64,000 bases of DNA from Burkholderia territorii (GCF_902833055.1 NZ_CADFEJ010000015.1:1-64000); one strand, 5' to 3'; positions 26,879-36,532 are shown, counted from the first letter of the stretch. Notes: generated by a model not told the origin, from the letters alone. Program-made: numbers and translations.

Positions 26879-28663
26879 ATGAAGACGATCGTACGCAACA
26901 AGACCTTCTGGGTGTTTCTCGTGGTGCTGTTCGCGCTGCCGGTGCTGCCCGGCGCGCTGCAGGTGCCCGAATACTGGATCACGCTGCTGAACTACATCGG
27001 CCTCTACGCGATCGTCGCGATCGGGCTCGTGCTGCTGACGGGCGTCGGCGGGATGACGAGCTTCGGACAGGCTGCGTTCGTCGGCATCGGCGCGTATGCG
27101 ACCGCATTCCTGACGACGCGCTACGGTGTGTCGCCATGGCTCGCGCTGATCGTCGGTGTCGTGCTGACGGCGCTGGTCGCGCTCGTGCTCGGCGCGGTCA
27201 CGATGCGCCTGTCCGGGCACTTCCTGCCGCTCGGCACGATCGCATGGGGCCTCGCGTTGTTCTACCTGTTCGGCAATCTCGAAGTGCTCGGCAAGTACGA
27301 CGGGATCAACGGGATTCCGGCACTGAACCTGTTCGGCATCGAGCTCGGAAGCGGCCGCAGCCTGTACTTCCTGATCTGGGCCGTCGTGCTGGCCGCGATC
27401 GTGTCGGTGCAGAACCTGCTCAACAGCCGGCCGGGCCGCGCGATCCGCGCATTGCGCGGCGGCGGCGTGATGGCCGAGGCGATGGGCGTCAACACCGCGT
27501 GGATGCGAGTCGTGATCTTCGTTTACGCCGCCGTTCTGGCTGCGGTGTCGGGCTTTCTGTACGCGCATCTGCAGCGCGCGGTGAACCCGACCCCGTTCGG
27601 CTTGAACCACGGCATCGAATTCCTGTTCATGGCCGTGGTCGGCGGCGTATCGCATGTGTGGGGCGCGGTGCTCGGGGCGGCGATCCTGACCGTGCTGCAA
27701 GACTATCTGCAGACGCTGTTGCCGAAGCTGCTCGGCTCGGAGGGCAACTTCGAGATCATCGTGTTCGGCGTGCTGATGGTGTTGCTGCTGCAGTACGCGC
27801 GCCAGGGCGTGTGGCCGTTCGTCGCGAAGCTGTTCCCGCGCGGGCCGCGCGCCCATGCGCCCGACCATGCCGACCCGCTGCCGCAGCGCGCGAAGCCGGT
27901 GGCGGGCGAGCCGCTGCTCGTCGTCGACAACGCGCGCAAGCAGTTCGGCGGGCTGGTGGCCGTCAACGACGTCAGCTTCGACGTGAAAGCGGGGCAGATC
28001 ATCGGGCTGATTGGCCCGAACGGTGCCGGCAAGTCGACCACGTTCAACCTCGTGACCGGCGTGCTGCAGCCGACCGGTGGCACGATCACGTTCCGCGGCG
28101 AGCGAATTAACGGGCTCACGTCGCGCCAGATCGTCCGGCGCGGAATCGGCCGGACGTTCCAGCACGTGAAGCTGTTGCCGACGATGACGGTGCTCGAGAA
28201 CGTCGCGATCGGCGCGCACCTGCGCGGCCATACGGGCGTGTGGCGCAGCATCGCGCGGCTCAACGCGCATGAGGAAGCGCAACTGCTGGCCGAGGCGGCA
28301 CGGCAGATTCGCCGCGTCGGGCTGGAGACGCACATGTACGACGAAGCGGGCAGCCTCGCGCTCGGTCAGCAGCGGATTCTCGAGATCGCGCGCGCGCTGT
28401 GCTGCGATCCGACGCTGCTGCTGCTCGATGAACCGGCCGCCGGGCTGCGCTACCAGGAGAAGCAGCAGCTCGCGCAGCTGCTACGGCGTCTGAAAGCGGA
28501 AGGTATGAGCGTGTTGCTCGTGGAACATGACATGGATTTCGTGATGAATCTCACCGACCGGCTGGTGGTGATGGAATTCGGCACGCGGATCGCGGAAGGG
28601 CTGCCGCAGGACGTGCAGCAGGATCCTGCGGTGCTCGAAGCGTATCTGGGCGGGGTGGAATGA
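26879..28663 (+). CDS. Fused LivM permease-LivG ATPase
   Basis: The 594-residue protein joins a LivM-type membrane domain (about 1-320, with [23 protein letters not shown]) to an ABC ATPase (about 345-594) through a Pro/Ala-rich linker. The ATPase has Walker [13 protein letters not shown] and Walker [12 protein letters not shown]. Its signature is [16 protein letters not shown] rather than LSGGQ, and the switch region is VEHDM. Fusion fixes one ATPase per LivM subunit. It is in frame with no stop or start at the junction. Its last bases overlap the LivF gene (ATGA). Confidence 0.93.
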   Translation: MKTIVRNKTFWVFLVVLFALPVLPGALQVPEYWITLLNYIGLYAIVAIGLVLLTGVGGMTSFGQAAFVGIGAYATAFLTTRYGVSPWLALIVGVVLTALVALVLGAVTMRLSGHFLPLGTIAWGLALFYLFGNLEVLGKYDGINGIPALNLFGIELGSGRSLYFLIWAVVLAAIVSVQNLLNSRPGRAIRALRGGGVMAEAMGVNTAWMRVVIFVYAAVLAAVSGFLYAHLQRAVNPTPFGLNHGIEFLFMAVVGGVSHVWGAVLGAAILTVLQDYLQTLLPKLLGSEGNFEIIVFGVLMVLLLQYARQGVWPFVAKLFPRGPRAHAPDHADPLPQRAKPVAGEPLLVVDNARKQFGGLVAVNDVSFDVKAGQIIGLIGPNGAGKSTTFNLVTGVLQPTGGTITFRGERINGLTSRQIVRRGIGRTFQHVKLLPTMTVLENVAIGAHLRGHTGVWRSIARLNAHEEAQLLAEAARQIRRVGLETHMYDEAGSLALGQQRILEIARALCCDPTLLLLDEPAAGLRYQEKQQLAQLLRRLKAEGMSVLLVEHDMDFVMNLTDRLVVMEFGTRIAEGLPQDVQQDPAVLEAYLGGVE

Positions 28664-29418
28664 TGGCGGAGACGACGATGCCGATTCTCGACGTGCGCGG
28701 CCTGGCGGTGCGATACGGGAAGGTAGAGGCGCTGCACGGAGCGGCGATCAAGGTCGGCGCCGGGCAGATCGTCAGCGTGATCGGCCCGAACGGGGCCGGC
28801 AAATCGACGCTGCTGAACGCAATCATGGGCGCATTGCCGGTGACCGGGCATGCGTCGGGGGCCGTCGTATACCGCGGCAACGACGTGGGCGCGCTGCCGG
28901 TCGAACAGCGTGTCGCGCGCGGGATGTGCCTCGTACCGGAAAAGCGCGAGCTCTTCGGCACGATGACGGTCGAGGATAACCTCGTGCTGGGCGCGTATCG
29001 CCGCAAGCTGGCAGGCGAGTCGAATTTCCTCGACCAGCTCGACCACGTGTTTGAGCTGTTTCCGCGGCTCAAGGAGCGCCGCAAGCAGGCGGCCGGGACG
29101 CTGTCGGGAGGAGAGCGGCAAATGCTGGCGGTGGGCCGCGCGCTGATGGGCAAACCGGATCTGCTGATGCTCGACGAGCCCAGCCTCGGGCTGGCACCGC
29201 TGATCGTGAAGGAGATTTTTCATATCATCAGCGCGTTACGCGGCACAGGCGTCGCGACGCTGTTGATCGAGCAGAACGCTCGCGCGGCGCTGCAGATCTC
29301 GGACTACGGCTATGTGTTGGAGACGGGGGAGTTCGCGCTGGAAGGGCCGGCGGCCGAACTGGCACAGAACCCGCGCGTGATCGAAACATACCTGGGGTTG
29401 GCGAAGAAAACGGCTTGA
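28660..29418 (+). CDS. ABC importer ATPase, LivF type (second operon)
   Basis: The 252-residue cassette has a normal Walker [13 protein letters not shown] (about 41-52), signature [16 protein letters not shown], Walker [14 protein letters not shown] and switch region IEQNARAAL. It partners the ATPase domain of the LivM/G fusion. It overlaps the fusion gene by 4 nt and is the last gene of the operon. A terminator that also contains parS lies about 30 nt downstream. Confidence 0.92.
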   Translation: MMAETTMPILDVRGLAVRYGKVEALHGAAIKVGAGQIVSVIGPNGAGKSTLLNAIMGALPVTGHASGAVVYRGNDVGALPVEQRVARGMCLVPEKRELFGTMTVEDNLVLGAYRRKLAGESNFLDQLDHVFELFPRLKERRKQAAGTLSGGERQMLAVGRALMGKPDLLMLDEPSLGLAPLIVKEIFHIISALRGTGVATLLIEQNARAALQISDYGYVLETGEFALEGPAAELAQNPRVIETYLGLAKKTA

Positions 29419-29445
29419 TGGTTCGGGCGGTCGGCAGGAAGCGGG

Positions 29446-29476
29446 CGGCGTGTTTCACGTGAAACACGCCGTTTTT
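29446..29476 (+). terminator. Terminator-like hairpin of the second ABC operon, built on parS
   Basis: The 26-bp palindrome at 29446-29471 (arms CGGCGTGTTTCAC and GTGAAACACGCCG) is followed at once by TTTTT. It starts 28 nt after the livF-type stop codon, in the right place and form for an intrinsic terminator, although a perfect palindrome leaves only a tight loop. Confidence 0.6.
29451..29466. other. parS: parS site 1 (ParB nucleation site)
   Basis: TGTTTCACGTGAAACA is an exact match to the near-universal chromosomal parS 16-mer bound by ParB. It lies 3.2 kb upstream of parA. It is the core of a 26-bp perfect palindrome (29446-29471). Confidence 0.93.
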
Positions 29477-29836
29477 GTTTTCCGAAAGAGCGCGATGCGC
29501 CCGTGGATCAGGCGTGGGGATAAGTGCCGGGGCAACAAGCGGAAGCCCTGTGACGAGAGCGGCTGGTAGGTGACAGTGCTCGATCGATACGACCCCACCG
29601 GCACAGGGGATAAGCGCAGGAAGCTCGATCGAAAATGCTGTGATGGCGCAAGCGATGGCTGCGCTGGCAAACCGCTATCGGCTGCGCGATTGCGCACAGC
29701 CTGGCAATGTGCGCCGAGGTCGCGGCGGCGCCACCGAAGCACGTGTCACCGCACAGCTCGGCCGGTCGGCCGAAAAAATTGACCAAATGAACCGGCCCTA
29801 CCATTCGGACGGTCTTCGGGTGAAAAGCGAACCCGC

Positions 29837-29842
29837 TATAAT
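29837..29842 (+). promoter_or_regulatory. -10 element upstream of mnmG
   Basis: A perfect TATAAT lies 57 nt upstream of the mnmG ATG. No good -35 is seen at 16-18 nt, so the promoter may depend on an activator. Assigned by position. Confidence 0.45.
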
Positions 29843-29898
29843 TCGGCCCATACATTTCTCAGATAGGTTCGTGCGCAGTCCTGCGCGCGGAATCCACC

Positions 29899-31869
29899 AT
29901 GCTTTTTCCCACAGAATTTGACGTCATCGTCGTCGGTGGCGGGCACGCCGGCACGGAAGCCGCGTTGGCATCGGCCCGTATGGGTGCGAAGACGCTGCTG
30001 TTGACCCATAACATCGAAACGCTCGGCCAGATGAGCTGCAATCCGTCGATCGGCGGCATTGGCAAGGGCCATCTGGTCAAGGAAGTCGATGCGCTCGGCG
30101 GCGCGATGGCCGCCGCGACGGACGAGAGCGGTATTCAGTTCCGGATCCTCAACTCGTCGAAAGGCCCGGCCGTGCGTGCGACGCGTGCGCAGGCCGACCG
30201 CATCCTGTACAAGGCCGCGATCCGTCGCCGGCTCGAGAACCAGCCGAACCTGTGGTTGTTTCAGCAGGCCGTCGACGACCTGATGGTCGAAGGCGACCGC
30301 GTGGTCGGCGCCGTCACGCAGATCGGCATCCGCTTCCGCGCGCGGGCGGTCGTGCTGACGGCCGGTACGTTCCTCGACGGCAAGATCCATGTCGGCTTGA
30401 ACAATTACACGGGCGGTCGCGCGGGCGATCCGGCCGCCGTGTCGCTGTCGGCTCGCCTGAAGGAGCTGAAGCTGCCGCAGGGCCGCCTGAAGACCGGTAC
30501 GCCGCCGCGCATCGATGGCCGCTCGATCGACTTTTCGAAGCTGGACGAGCAGCCGGGTGACCTCGATCCGATCCCCGTGTTCTCGTTCCTGGGCCGTGCG
30601 GAGCAGCATCCGCAGCAGCTGCCGTGCTGGGTTACACACACGAACGAGCGCACGCACGACATCATTCGCGGCGGTCTCGACCGTTCGCCGATGTATACAG
30701 GCGTGATCGAAGGCGTCGGCCCGCGTTATTGCCCGTCGATCGAGGACAAGATCCACCGGTTCGCATCGAAGGAGTCGCACCAGATCTTCCTCGAGCCGGA
30801 AGGGCTGACGACCAACGAGTTCTACCCGAACGGGATTTCGACGAGCCTGCCGTTCGACGTGCAGCTCGAACTCGTGCACTCGATGCGCGGCCTCGAGAAC
30901 GCGCACATCCTGCGTCCGGGCTACGCGATCGAATACGACTATTTCGACCCGCGCGCGCTGAAGGCGTCGCTCGAAACGAAGGCGATCAACGGGCTGTTCT
31001 TTGCGGGCCAGATCAACGGCACGACCGGCTACGAAGAAGCAGCCGCACAAGGGCTGCTGGCTGGTCTGAATGCAGGCCGCTACGTGCAGGAAAAGGATGC
31101 GTGGTGCCCGCGCCGCGACCAGGCCTACCTTGGCGTGTTGGTCGACGACCTCGTCACGCGTGGCGTGGCGGAGCCGTACCGGATGTTCACCAGCCGTGCC
31201 GAGTACCGTCTGAGCCTGCGTGAAGACAATGCGGATATGCGCCTGACCGAAATCGGGCGCGAACTGGGCCTCGTCGACGACGTGCGGTGGGACGCGTTCA
31301 GCCGGAAGCGCGACGCTGTTTCACGTGAAACCGAACGGCTGAAGTCGACATGGGTCACGCCGAAGACGCTGCCGCCCGAAGAGGCGACCGCATTGCTCGG
31401 CAAGCCGATCGATCACGAGTACAGCCTCGCCGAGCTGCTGCGCCGCCCGGGGATCAGCTACGACGGTGTGTGCGGGCTGAAGGGCGGCGAATGCGCGCCG
31501 GCAGAGGCGCTGGCCGACGATCCGGTGGTGCTCGAACAGATCAAGGAACAGGTCGAGATCGGCATCAAATATCAGGGCTATATCGAGCGTCAGGCCAGCG
31601 AAATCGAGCGCAACGATGCGAACGAGAACACGCGCCTGCCGGACGGTATCGACTATCGCGAGGTGCGCGGCCTGTCCTTCGAAGTGAGTCAGAAGCTCAA
31701 CGAGTTCCGCCCGGAAACGATCGGGCAGGCATCGCGTATCTCGGGCGTCACGCCGGCTGCGATCTCGCTGCTGATGGTGCACCTGAAGCGGCGCGGCCTT
31801 GGTCGTCGTAACGGCACCGCAGCAGAGGTGGCGGAACAGGGGGGCGGCACCGTCCCGACGCAACAATGA
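29899..31869 (+). CDS. mnmG: MnmG (GidA), tRNA uridine-34 carboxymethylaminomethyl synthesis enzyme
   Basis: The 656-residue FAD protein has the N-terminal Rossmann motif [19 protein letters not shown] (about 8-26). Family segments include [45 protein letters not shown] and the C-terminal [18 protein letters not shown]. With MnmE it adds carboxymethylaminomethyl or aminomethyl to the wobble uridine of certain tRNAs; MnmC at 829 then finishes the modification. It carries a second parS within codons for A-V-S-R-E-T (31318-31331). It overlaps rsmG by 4 nt and heads the rsmG-parA-parB unit. Confidence 0.98.
   Translation: MLFPTEFDVIVVGGGHAGTEAALASARMGAKTLLLTHNIETLGQMSCNPSIGGIGKGHLVKEVDALGGAMAAATDESGIQFRILNSSKGPAVRATRAQADRILYKAAIRRRLENQPNLWLFQQAVDDLMVEGDRVVGAVTQIGIRFRARAVVLTAGTFLDGKIHVGLNNYTGGRAGDPAAVSLSARLKELKLPQGRLKTGTPPRIDGRSIDFSKLDEQPGDLDPIPVFSFLGRAEQHPQQLPCWVTHTNERTHDIIRGGLDRSPMYTGVIEGVGPRYCPSIEDKIHRFASKESHQIFLEPEGLTTNEFYPNGISTSLPFDVQLELVHSMRGLENAHILRPGYAIEYDYFDPRALKASLETKAINGLFFAGQINGTTGYEEAAAQGLLAGLNAGRYVQEKDAWCPRRDQAYLGVLVDDLVTRGVAEPYRMFTSRAEYRLSLREDNADMRLTEIGRELGLVDDVRWDAFSRKRDAVSRETERLKSTWVTPKTLPPEEATALLGKPIDHEYSLAELLRRPGISYDGVCGLKGGECAPAEALADDPVVLEQIKEQVEIGIKYQGYIERQASEIERNDANENTRLPDGIDYREVRGLSFEVSQKLNEFRPETIGQASRISGVTPAAISLLMVHLKRRGLGRRNGTAAEVAEQGGGTVPTQQ
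31318..31331. other. parS: parS site 2, inside the mnmG coding sequence
   Basis: GTTTCACGTGAAAC is a perfect 14-bp palindromic parS core; extended to 16 bp it matches the consensus in 15 positions. It is read as codons for Val-Ser-Arg-Glu-Thr in mnmG, 1.3 kb upstream of parA. Confidence 0.9.
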
Positions 31870-32552
31870 CGGCGCGTCGCGCGCCGGCGGTTAATCGGGA
31901 CGTACTGGAACAGATGCTCGTCGATGGCGCAGCCGCGCTCGACATCGCATTGACGGATACACAACGCAACCAGCTGCTCGACTATGTCGCGCTGCTCGGC
32001 AAGTGGAACGCGGTCTACAACCTGACCGCGATCCGCGACCCGAAGCAGATGCTGATCCAGCACATTCTCGATTCGCTCTCCATCGTTCCGCATCTGCGCG
32101 GCCGTGCATCGGCGCGCGTGCTCGACGTGGGTTCGGGCGGCGGGCTGCCCGGGATCGTGCTGGCGATCGTCCAGCCGGACTGGCAGGTCACGCTGAACGA
32201 CATCGTGCAGAAGAAGTCTGCGTTCCAGACGCAGATGCGCGCTGAGCTGAAGCTCGCGAACCTGTCTGTCGTCACCGGGCGTGTCGAATCGCTGCAGCCG
32301 GGTGTCGAAGTGCCGGAAAAGTTCGACATGATCGTATCCCGCGCTTTCGCGGATCTATCCGACTTCGTTAAACTTGCTCGACATCTCGTCGCGCCCGGCG
32401 GGTCGATCTGGGCAATGAAGGGTGTCCACCCGGACGACGAAATTGCACGCCTGCCGGAGGGCAGTCGCGTAAAGCAGACGATGCGGCTGGCTGTGCCGAT
32501 GCTCGATGCCGAACGGCATCTGATCGAGGTCGCCGTCGACGAGGCGAATTGA
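31866..32552 (+). CDS. rsmG: RsmG (GidB), 16S rRNA m7G527 methyltransferase
   Basis: The 228-residue protein has the GidB signature: [21 protein letters not shown] (about 55-75), SAM-binding [17 protein letters not shown] (about 84-100), [13 protein letters not shown] and GSIWAMKG. It methylates N7 of G527 in the 530 loop of 16S rRNA; loss gives low-level streptomycin resistance in other bacteria. It overlaps mnmG (ATGA) and precedes parA by 51 nt. Confidence 0.97.
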   Translation: MTARRAPAVNRDVLEQMLVDGAAALDIALTDTQRNQLLDYVALLGKWNAVYNLTAIRDPKQMLIQHILDSLSIVPHLRGRASARVLDVGSGGGLPGIVLAIVQPDWQVTLNDIVQKKSAFQTQMRAELKLANLSVVTGRVESLQPGVEVPEKFDMIVSRAFADLSDFVKLARHLVAPGGSIWAMKGVHPDDEIARLPEGSRVKQTMRLAVPMLDAERHLIEVAVDEAN

Positions 32553-32603
32553 AGGCGTGCGGTAGCGCGCCGTTTGTTTGAAGGTAAAGGGAACACACCA
32601 ACG

Positions 32604-33383
32604 ATGGCAAAGATCTTCTGCGTTGCGAACCAGAAGGGGGGCGTCGGCAAGACGACGACATCGGTCAATCTCGCCGCAAGCCTTGCAGCGCAGGAGCAAC
32701 GTGTCCTGCTGATCGATCTCGACCCGCAGGGCAACGCGACGATGGGCAGCGGGATCGACAAGGCTGCCTGCGAGTCGACCGTGTACGAAGTGCTGGTCGA
32801 CGGCGTGTCGGTCACGGAGGCGCGCGTGCGTCCGGAAGGCGTCACGTACGACGTGCTGCCGGCCAACCGTGAACTGTCCGGTGCCGAGATCGAGCTGATC
32901 AGCATCGATAACCGCGAGCGACGGTTGAAGGCTGCGCTCGAACGCGTGGCCGACGACTACGACTTCGTCTTGATCGATTGCCCGCCGACACTGTCGCTGC
33001 TGACGCTGAACGGGCTGTGTGCGGCGCATGGCGTCGTGATCCCGATGCAATGCGAATACTTCGCGCTGGAAGGATTGTCCGATCTCGTCAATACGATCAA
33101 GCAGGTTCACGCGAACATGAATCGCGACCTGAAGATCATCGGCTTGCTGCGCGTGATGTTCGATCCGCGCATCACGTTGCAGCAGCAAGTCTCCGATCAA
33201 CTGAAAGCGCACTTCGGCGACAAGGTGTTCGACGCGGTGATTCCGCGCAACGTGCGCTTGGCGGAAGCGCCGAGTTACGGGTTGCCGGGCGTCGTATTCG
33301 ACCGTAACTCGCGCGGTGCGCAGGCGTATCTCCAGTTCGGTGCCGAGATGATCGATCGCGTGCGCGCGTTCGAGGTGTCGTGA
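32604..33383 (+). CDS. parA: ParA chromosome-partitioning ATPase (Soj)
   Basis: The 259-residue protein has the deviant Walker A VANQKGGVGKTTTSVNLAA (about 6-24) with the signature lysine. Walker A' is LIDLDPQGNATMG and Walker B is FVLIDCPPTLSLLTLN. It binds DNA non-specifically as an ATP dimer and is stimulated by ParB, moving parS complexes apart. It lacks the N-terminal helix-turn-helix of plasmid ParA proteins, so it is of the chromosomal (small) type. The start at MAKIFCV follows AAAGGGAAC. Confidence 0.97.
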   Translation: MAKIFCVANQKGGVGKTTTSVNLAASLAAQEQRVLLIDLDPQGNATMGSGIDKAACESTVYEVLVDGVSVTEARVRPEGVTYDVLPANRELSGAEIELISIDNRERRLKAALERVADDYDFVLIDCPPTLSLLTLNGLCAAHGVVIPMQCEYFALEGLSDLVNTIKQVHANMNRDLKIIGLLRVMFDPRITLQQQVSDQLKAHFGDKVFDAVIPRNVRLAEAPSYGLPGVVFDRNSRGAQAYLQFGAEMIDRVRAFEVS

Positions 33384-33414
33384 TCCGGACATGAGCGAAG
33401 CGAGGAAGAAAGAC

Positions 33415-34308
33415 ATGAACGCGGTACCAAAGAAGAAGGGCTTGGGACGTGGCCTCGAGGCGCTGCTCGGCGGCAGTGCTGACATCACCGAAGCGGTGAA
33501 GATCGAAGGCGCACCGAACACGCTCGCGCTCGGCAAGCTGCAGGCCGGCAAGTACCAGCCGCGCACGCGGATGGACGAAGGCAGTCTGCAGGAGCTGGCG
33601 GCCAGCATTCGCGCACAAGGCGTGATGCAGCCGATCCTGGTACGACCTATTTCGTCTGACAAATACGAAATCATCGCGGGTGAGCGGCGTTTCCGCGCGG
33701 CGCGACTGGCCGGCCTCGAAGAAGTGCCGGTGCTTGTGAAGGACGTGTCCGACCAGGCCGCCGCCGCGATGGCGCTGATCGAGAACATTCAGCGCGAGGA
33801 TCTGAATCCGCTGGAAGAGGCGCACGGTATCCAGCGCCTGCTCGACGAGTTCGGTTTCACGCACGAGCAGGCAGCCGAATCGGTCGGCCGCTCGCGCAGT
33901 GCGGTATCGAACCTGCTGCGTTTGCTGAACCTCGCAGCGCCGGTGCAGACGATGCTGCTGGCCGGCGATCTCGACATGGGGCATGCGCGCGCGCTGCTTG
34001 CGGTCGATGCCGCGACGCAGATCACGCTCGCGCACCAGGTCGTCAACAAGCGCATGTCGGTGCGCGAGACCGAGAAGCTGGTTGCGCATACGACGAAGGA
34101 AGCGCCGGCGGTGAAGGCGCGCGCGAAGGACGACGGCGGCCGCGACACGCGCCGTCTCGAGGAAGAGCTGTCCGACCTGCTCGCATCGAATGTGAAGATC
34201 AAGCTCGGCCGCCGTGGGCGAGGGCAGGTGATGATCGACTTCGGCAACCTCGATGCGCTCGAGGGCATTCTTGCGCGCTTGCGCGGCAACGTCGCGACCG
34301 AAGAATAA
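33415..34308 (+). CDS. parB: ParB, parS-binding CTPase (Spo0J family)
   Basis: The 297-residue protein begins KKKGLGRGLEALLGG, the ParA-stimulating tail. Next come the CTP-binding motifs IRAQGVMQPILVRP and GERRFRAARLAG, then IENIQREDLNPLEEA. A helix-turn-helix (FTHEQAAESVGRSRSAVSNLLRLL) reads parS, and the C-terminal region dimerises. It binds the sites at 29451 and 31318 and slides along DNA as a CTP clamp. A start at 33391 would add eight residues; 33415 has the better ribosome site (GAGGAAG). A transporter gene follows after 13 nt. Confidence 0.97.
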   Translation: MNAVPKKKGLGRGLEALLGGSADITEAVKIEGAPNTLALGKLQAGKYQPRTRMDEGSLQELAASIRAQGVMQPILVRPISSDKYEIIAGERRFRAARLAGLEEVPVLVKDVSDQAAAAMALIENIQREDLNPLEEAHGIQRLLDEFGFTHEQAAESVGRSRSAVSNLLRLLNLAAPVQTMLLAGDLDMGHARALLAVDAATQITLAHQVVNKRMSVRETEKLVAHTTKEAPAVKARAKDDGGRDTRRLEEELSDLLASNVKIKLGRRGRGQVMIDFGNLDALEGILARLRGNVATEE

Positions 34309-34321
34309 CGAGGCGCGACCG

Positions 34322-35452
34322 ATGGAAAACACGGGCGCGCCGGCGCCGCGCCGGTGGCTTGGCTGGCTTTTGCAGGAGCCCGTACTGACGGTGCTGGCGC
34401 TTGCGCTGATTGTTCTGCAATGGTTGCGTCCACAACCAATTGCCGCGCTGACGGCTCTCGTCGACTGGCAGACCGTCGCGACGCTCGCCGGACTGCTGAT
34501 GCTGACCAAGGCACTCGAACTGTCCGGATGCCTGATGTGGCTCGCGCATCGCATCGTGCATCACGTGCATTCCGAGCGCGGGCTTGCGATGCTGCTCGTC
34601 GTGTTCGCGGCGGCACTCGCGATGTGGCTCACCAACGATGTCGCGCTGTTCGTCGTCGTGCCGCTGATGGTATCGCTGCGCACGTTGACGCCGTTGCCGT
34701 TCCGGCGGCTCGTGATCGTCGTCGCGCTGGCCGTCAATGCGGGCTCCGTCGCGACGCCGCTCGGCAATCCCCAGAACCTGTTCCTGTGGCAATTGAGCGG
34801 CGTGTCGTTCGGCCGCTTCGTCGTCACGCTCGGGCCGCTCGCACTGGCGTTGATGGCGCTGCTTCTCGTGCTGACGGCGTGCGCATTTCGCGCGAAGCCG
34901 CTGGATCTGTCGGGAGACGTCGAGACCGTTCCCGTACAGCGTCTGCATGCGCTGCTCGCGGCGGTGTTGTTCGGTGCGTTCGTGCTGCTCGCCGACGCAC
35001 ATAATCCCTTGCCGGGCCTGGTGGGCGTGGTGATCGCGCTGCTGGTGGCGAGGCGTGACGCAGTCCTGAAGATCGACTGGCTGCTGCTGCTGATTTTCGT
35101 GCTGATGTTCGTCGTGCTGCGCAGCGCGGCCGCGCTGCCGGTCGTCCACGATGCGATCGCGGGAACCCATCTCGATTCACCGCTGCGCGTGTTCGCGGCG
35201 GGCGCGATTGTGTCGCAGGGAATCAGCAACGTGCCGGCGGCGATTCTGCTGTCGGAATTCACGCACGACTGGCGGGCGCTCGCGTTCGGCGTATCGGTGG
35301 GCGGCTTCGGCTTCGCGATCGGTTCGCTCGCGAACCTGATCGCGGTGCGACTCGCGAAGGAGCCGCGCATGTGGCTGCCGTTTCACCTCGTGTCGATTCC
35401 GTTCGCGCTGGTGAGCGCGGCGCTGGGTGCGTGGTTGCTCATTCACGGCTGA
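34322..35452 (+). CDS. Ion-transporter-superfamily permease (ArsB/SLC13-like anion or Na+ transporter)
   Basis: The 376-residue membrane protein has about 10-11 hydrophobic segments. Family features are TNDVALFVVVPLMV and NAGSVATPLGNPQNLFLW in the first half, and SQGISNVPAAILLSEF in the second half, the paired re-entrant regions of the IT superfamily (ArsB, NhaD, CitT, SLC13). The substrate could be arsenite, a dicarboxylate or Na+/H+; no ars or tctA-type gene is adjacent. The ATG lies 13 nt after parB, so it may be carried on the par transcript. Confidence 0.85.
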   Translation: MENTGAPAPRRWLGWLLQEPVLTVLALALIVLQWLRPQPIAALTALVDWQTVATLAGLLMLTKALELSGCLMWLAHRIVHHVHSERGLAMLLVVFAAALAMWLTNDVALFVVVPLMVSLRTLTPLPFRRLVIVVALAVNAGSVATPLGNPQNLFLWQLSGVSFGRFVVTLGPLALALMALLLVLTACAFRAKPLDLSGDVETVPVQRLHALLAAVLFGAFVLLADAHNPLPGLVGVVIALLVARRDAVLKIDWLLLLIFVLMFVVLRSAAALPVVHDAIAGTHLDSPLRVFAAGAIVSQGISNVPAAILLSEFTHDWRALAFGVSVGGFGFAIGSLANLIAVRLAKEPRMWLPFHLVSIPFALVSAALGAWLLIHG

Positions 35453-35527
35453 GCGATGCGTACCGCAAGCCTCGCGACGAGCGCGCACAGCGTTCCCGGT
35501 CGTTGTGAGTTCGAGCCTGTTGATAAG

Positions 35528-35567
35528 TGTTGCGCCACCACAGTCGCTCGACTGTGGTGGCGCAACA
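35528..35567. repeat. 40-bp near-loopless palindrome
   Basis: Two perfect 19-bp arms (35528-35546 and 35549-35567, centre GCGCCACCACAGTCG/CGACTGTGGTGGCGC) are separated by 2 bp. With one bulged A the pairing continues for three more base pairs. It lies 75 bp after the permease stop. No T-run follows in either direction, so it is not a standard terminator. Confidence 0.75.
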
Positions 35568-35897
35568 ACTGATTGCACGCATCGGCGCGCTCGGTTCGAG
35601 CGTATTTCCCGTATCGCGCGAGCCGCGATGGTCACAGCATTTCCCTTGGTCATGCATTGCGGCGCCAGGGCATTTCGCATGATCGCGTCACAGCAGAATT
35701 CCTGTCGCGATCGCGCCGCGCCGGTGGCACCCGCACCAGACGTCGCGCTCATGTCGCTGGGTCGGCACCGCACGTTTTCGGGCAGGAAATACCGGTGCAA
35801 AAAACCGACCTTACAACTGTCATCGTACGTCGTCGCTGCGCGCGTTTTTCACATGATGAGGCGTCGTTTTACGCAGGTTTTTGTCGCGTCTAAAGCC

Positions 35898-35926
35898 TTG
35901 AATCACCTGCAACTATCGCTTACAAT
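35898..35926 (+). promoter_or_regulatory. Sigma70 promoter of the atp operon
   Basis: TTGAAT (35898-35903) and TACAAT (35921-35926) with a 17-nt spacer predict a start near 35933. The leader to atpI is about 75 nt and contains the AAGCTTT/AAAGCTT hairpin. Confidence 0.7.
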
Positions 35927-36007
35927 CGCCCGGATTTGTTAGCTAGGCACCCCTGAAAGCTTTCAGAAAGCTTGGGGCCGGGTTCAAGGATTTTGCGGAA
36001 GATTGCG

Positions 36008-36532
36008 ATGGCGGGTCAGGCGCCGAACGACAGGCACGATGGTCCCCGAGCGCAACGCACCGCTTCAGCGGCCGGCGAACGGCGCGAGTCCGATGAAGAC
36101 TGGGATGCCGAGCAGCAAGATAACAACATCGTTCCGCTCACGCGGACGGAAGCCGAGAGGCTGTTCGGTCCGAACGTGAGCAAGCCGTCGCGCGTGACCC
36201 CCTACAAGGTGGTGATCGCGCAGGTGGTCTTGTCCCTGGTTGCAACGCTGGCGTGGTGGCTGTTTTCGAAGTCGCCGGGCGCCGCTGCGCAATCCGCGTT
36301 TCTGGGCGGGGCGATCGGCTGGGTGCCAAGCGCGTTGTTCGTGGCACGACTGAAGGCAGGTGGTTCGGCCACCGTGATGAGCTGGGTGATGGGCGAAGCC
36401 CTGAAGCTCGGCGTGACGATCGGGATGTTCGCCGCGGTGGCGTACGGCTATGCCGGCGTGCACTGGCCGGCACTCCTCGTCACCTACCTCGTCGTGCTGA
36501 AGACGTACTGGATCGCGCTGGCCTGGCGGTAA
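36008..36532 (+). CDS. atpI: ATP synthase subunit I (AtpI)
   Basis: The 174-residue protein has a charged cytosolic N-terminal half (about 1-65) and four predicted membrane helices, with SAFLGGAIGWVPSALFVARL and GEALKLGVTIGMFAAVAYGY. AtpI assists c-ring assembly and perhaps Mg2+ entry and is encoded first in most proteobacterial atp operons. The N-terminal extension is longer than in E. coli (about 126 residues in total), as in other Burkholderia. The ATG at 36008 follows GCGGAAG; the TTG further upstream is not needed. Confidence 0.88.
   Translation: MAGQAPNDRHDGPRAQRTASAAGERRESDEDWDAEQQDNNIVPLTRTEAERLFGPNVSKPSRVTPYKVVIAQVVLSLVATLAWWLFSKSPGAAAQSAFLGGAIGWVPSALFVARLKAGGSATVMSWVMGEALKLGVTIGMFAAVAYGYAGVHWPALLVTYLVVLKTYWIALAWR

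Larger units (their letters stand above)
29419..29898. other. Intergenic region with parS site upstream of mnmG
   Basis: This 480-bp gap holds parS 1 (29451-29466) in a terminator hairpin, one 8/9 DnaA-box match TGGGGATAA (29515-29523, minus sense), a 7/9 match (29601-29609), and the mnmG -10 box TATAAT (29837-29842). No gene was found. Confidence 0.6.
35453..36007. other. Intergenic region between the permease gene and the atp operon
   Basis: This 555-bp gap holds a DnaA-box match 8/9 (35518-35526, minus sense), a long palindrome (35528-35567), the atp promoter (35898-35926) and a short hairpin in the atp leader, AAGCTTT-CAG-AAAGCTT (35957-35973). No gene was found. Confidence 0.6.
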
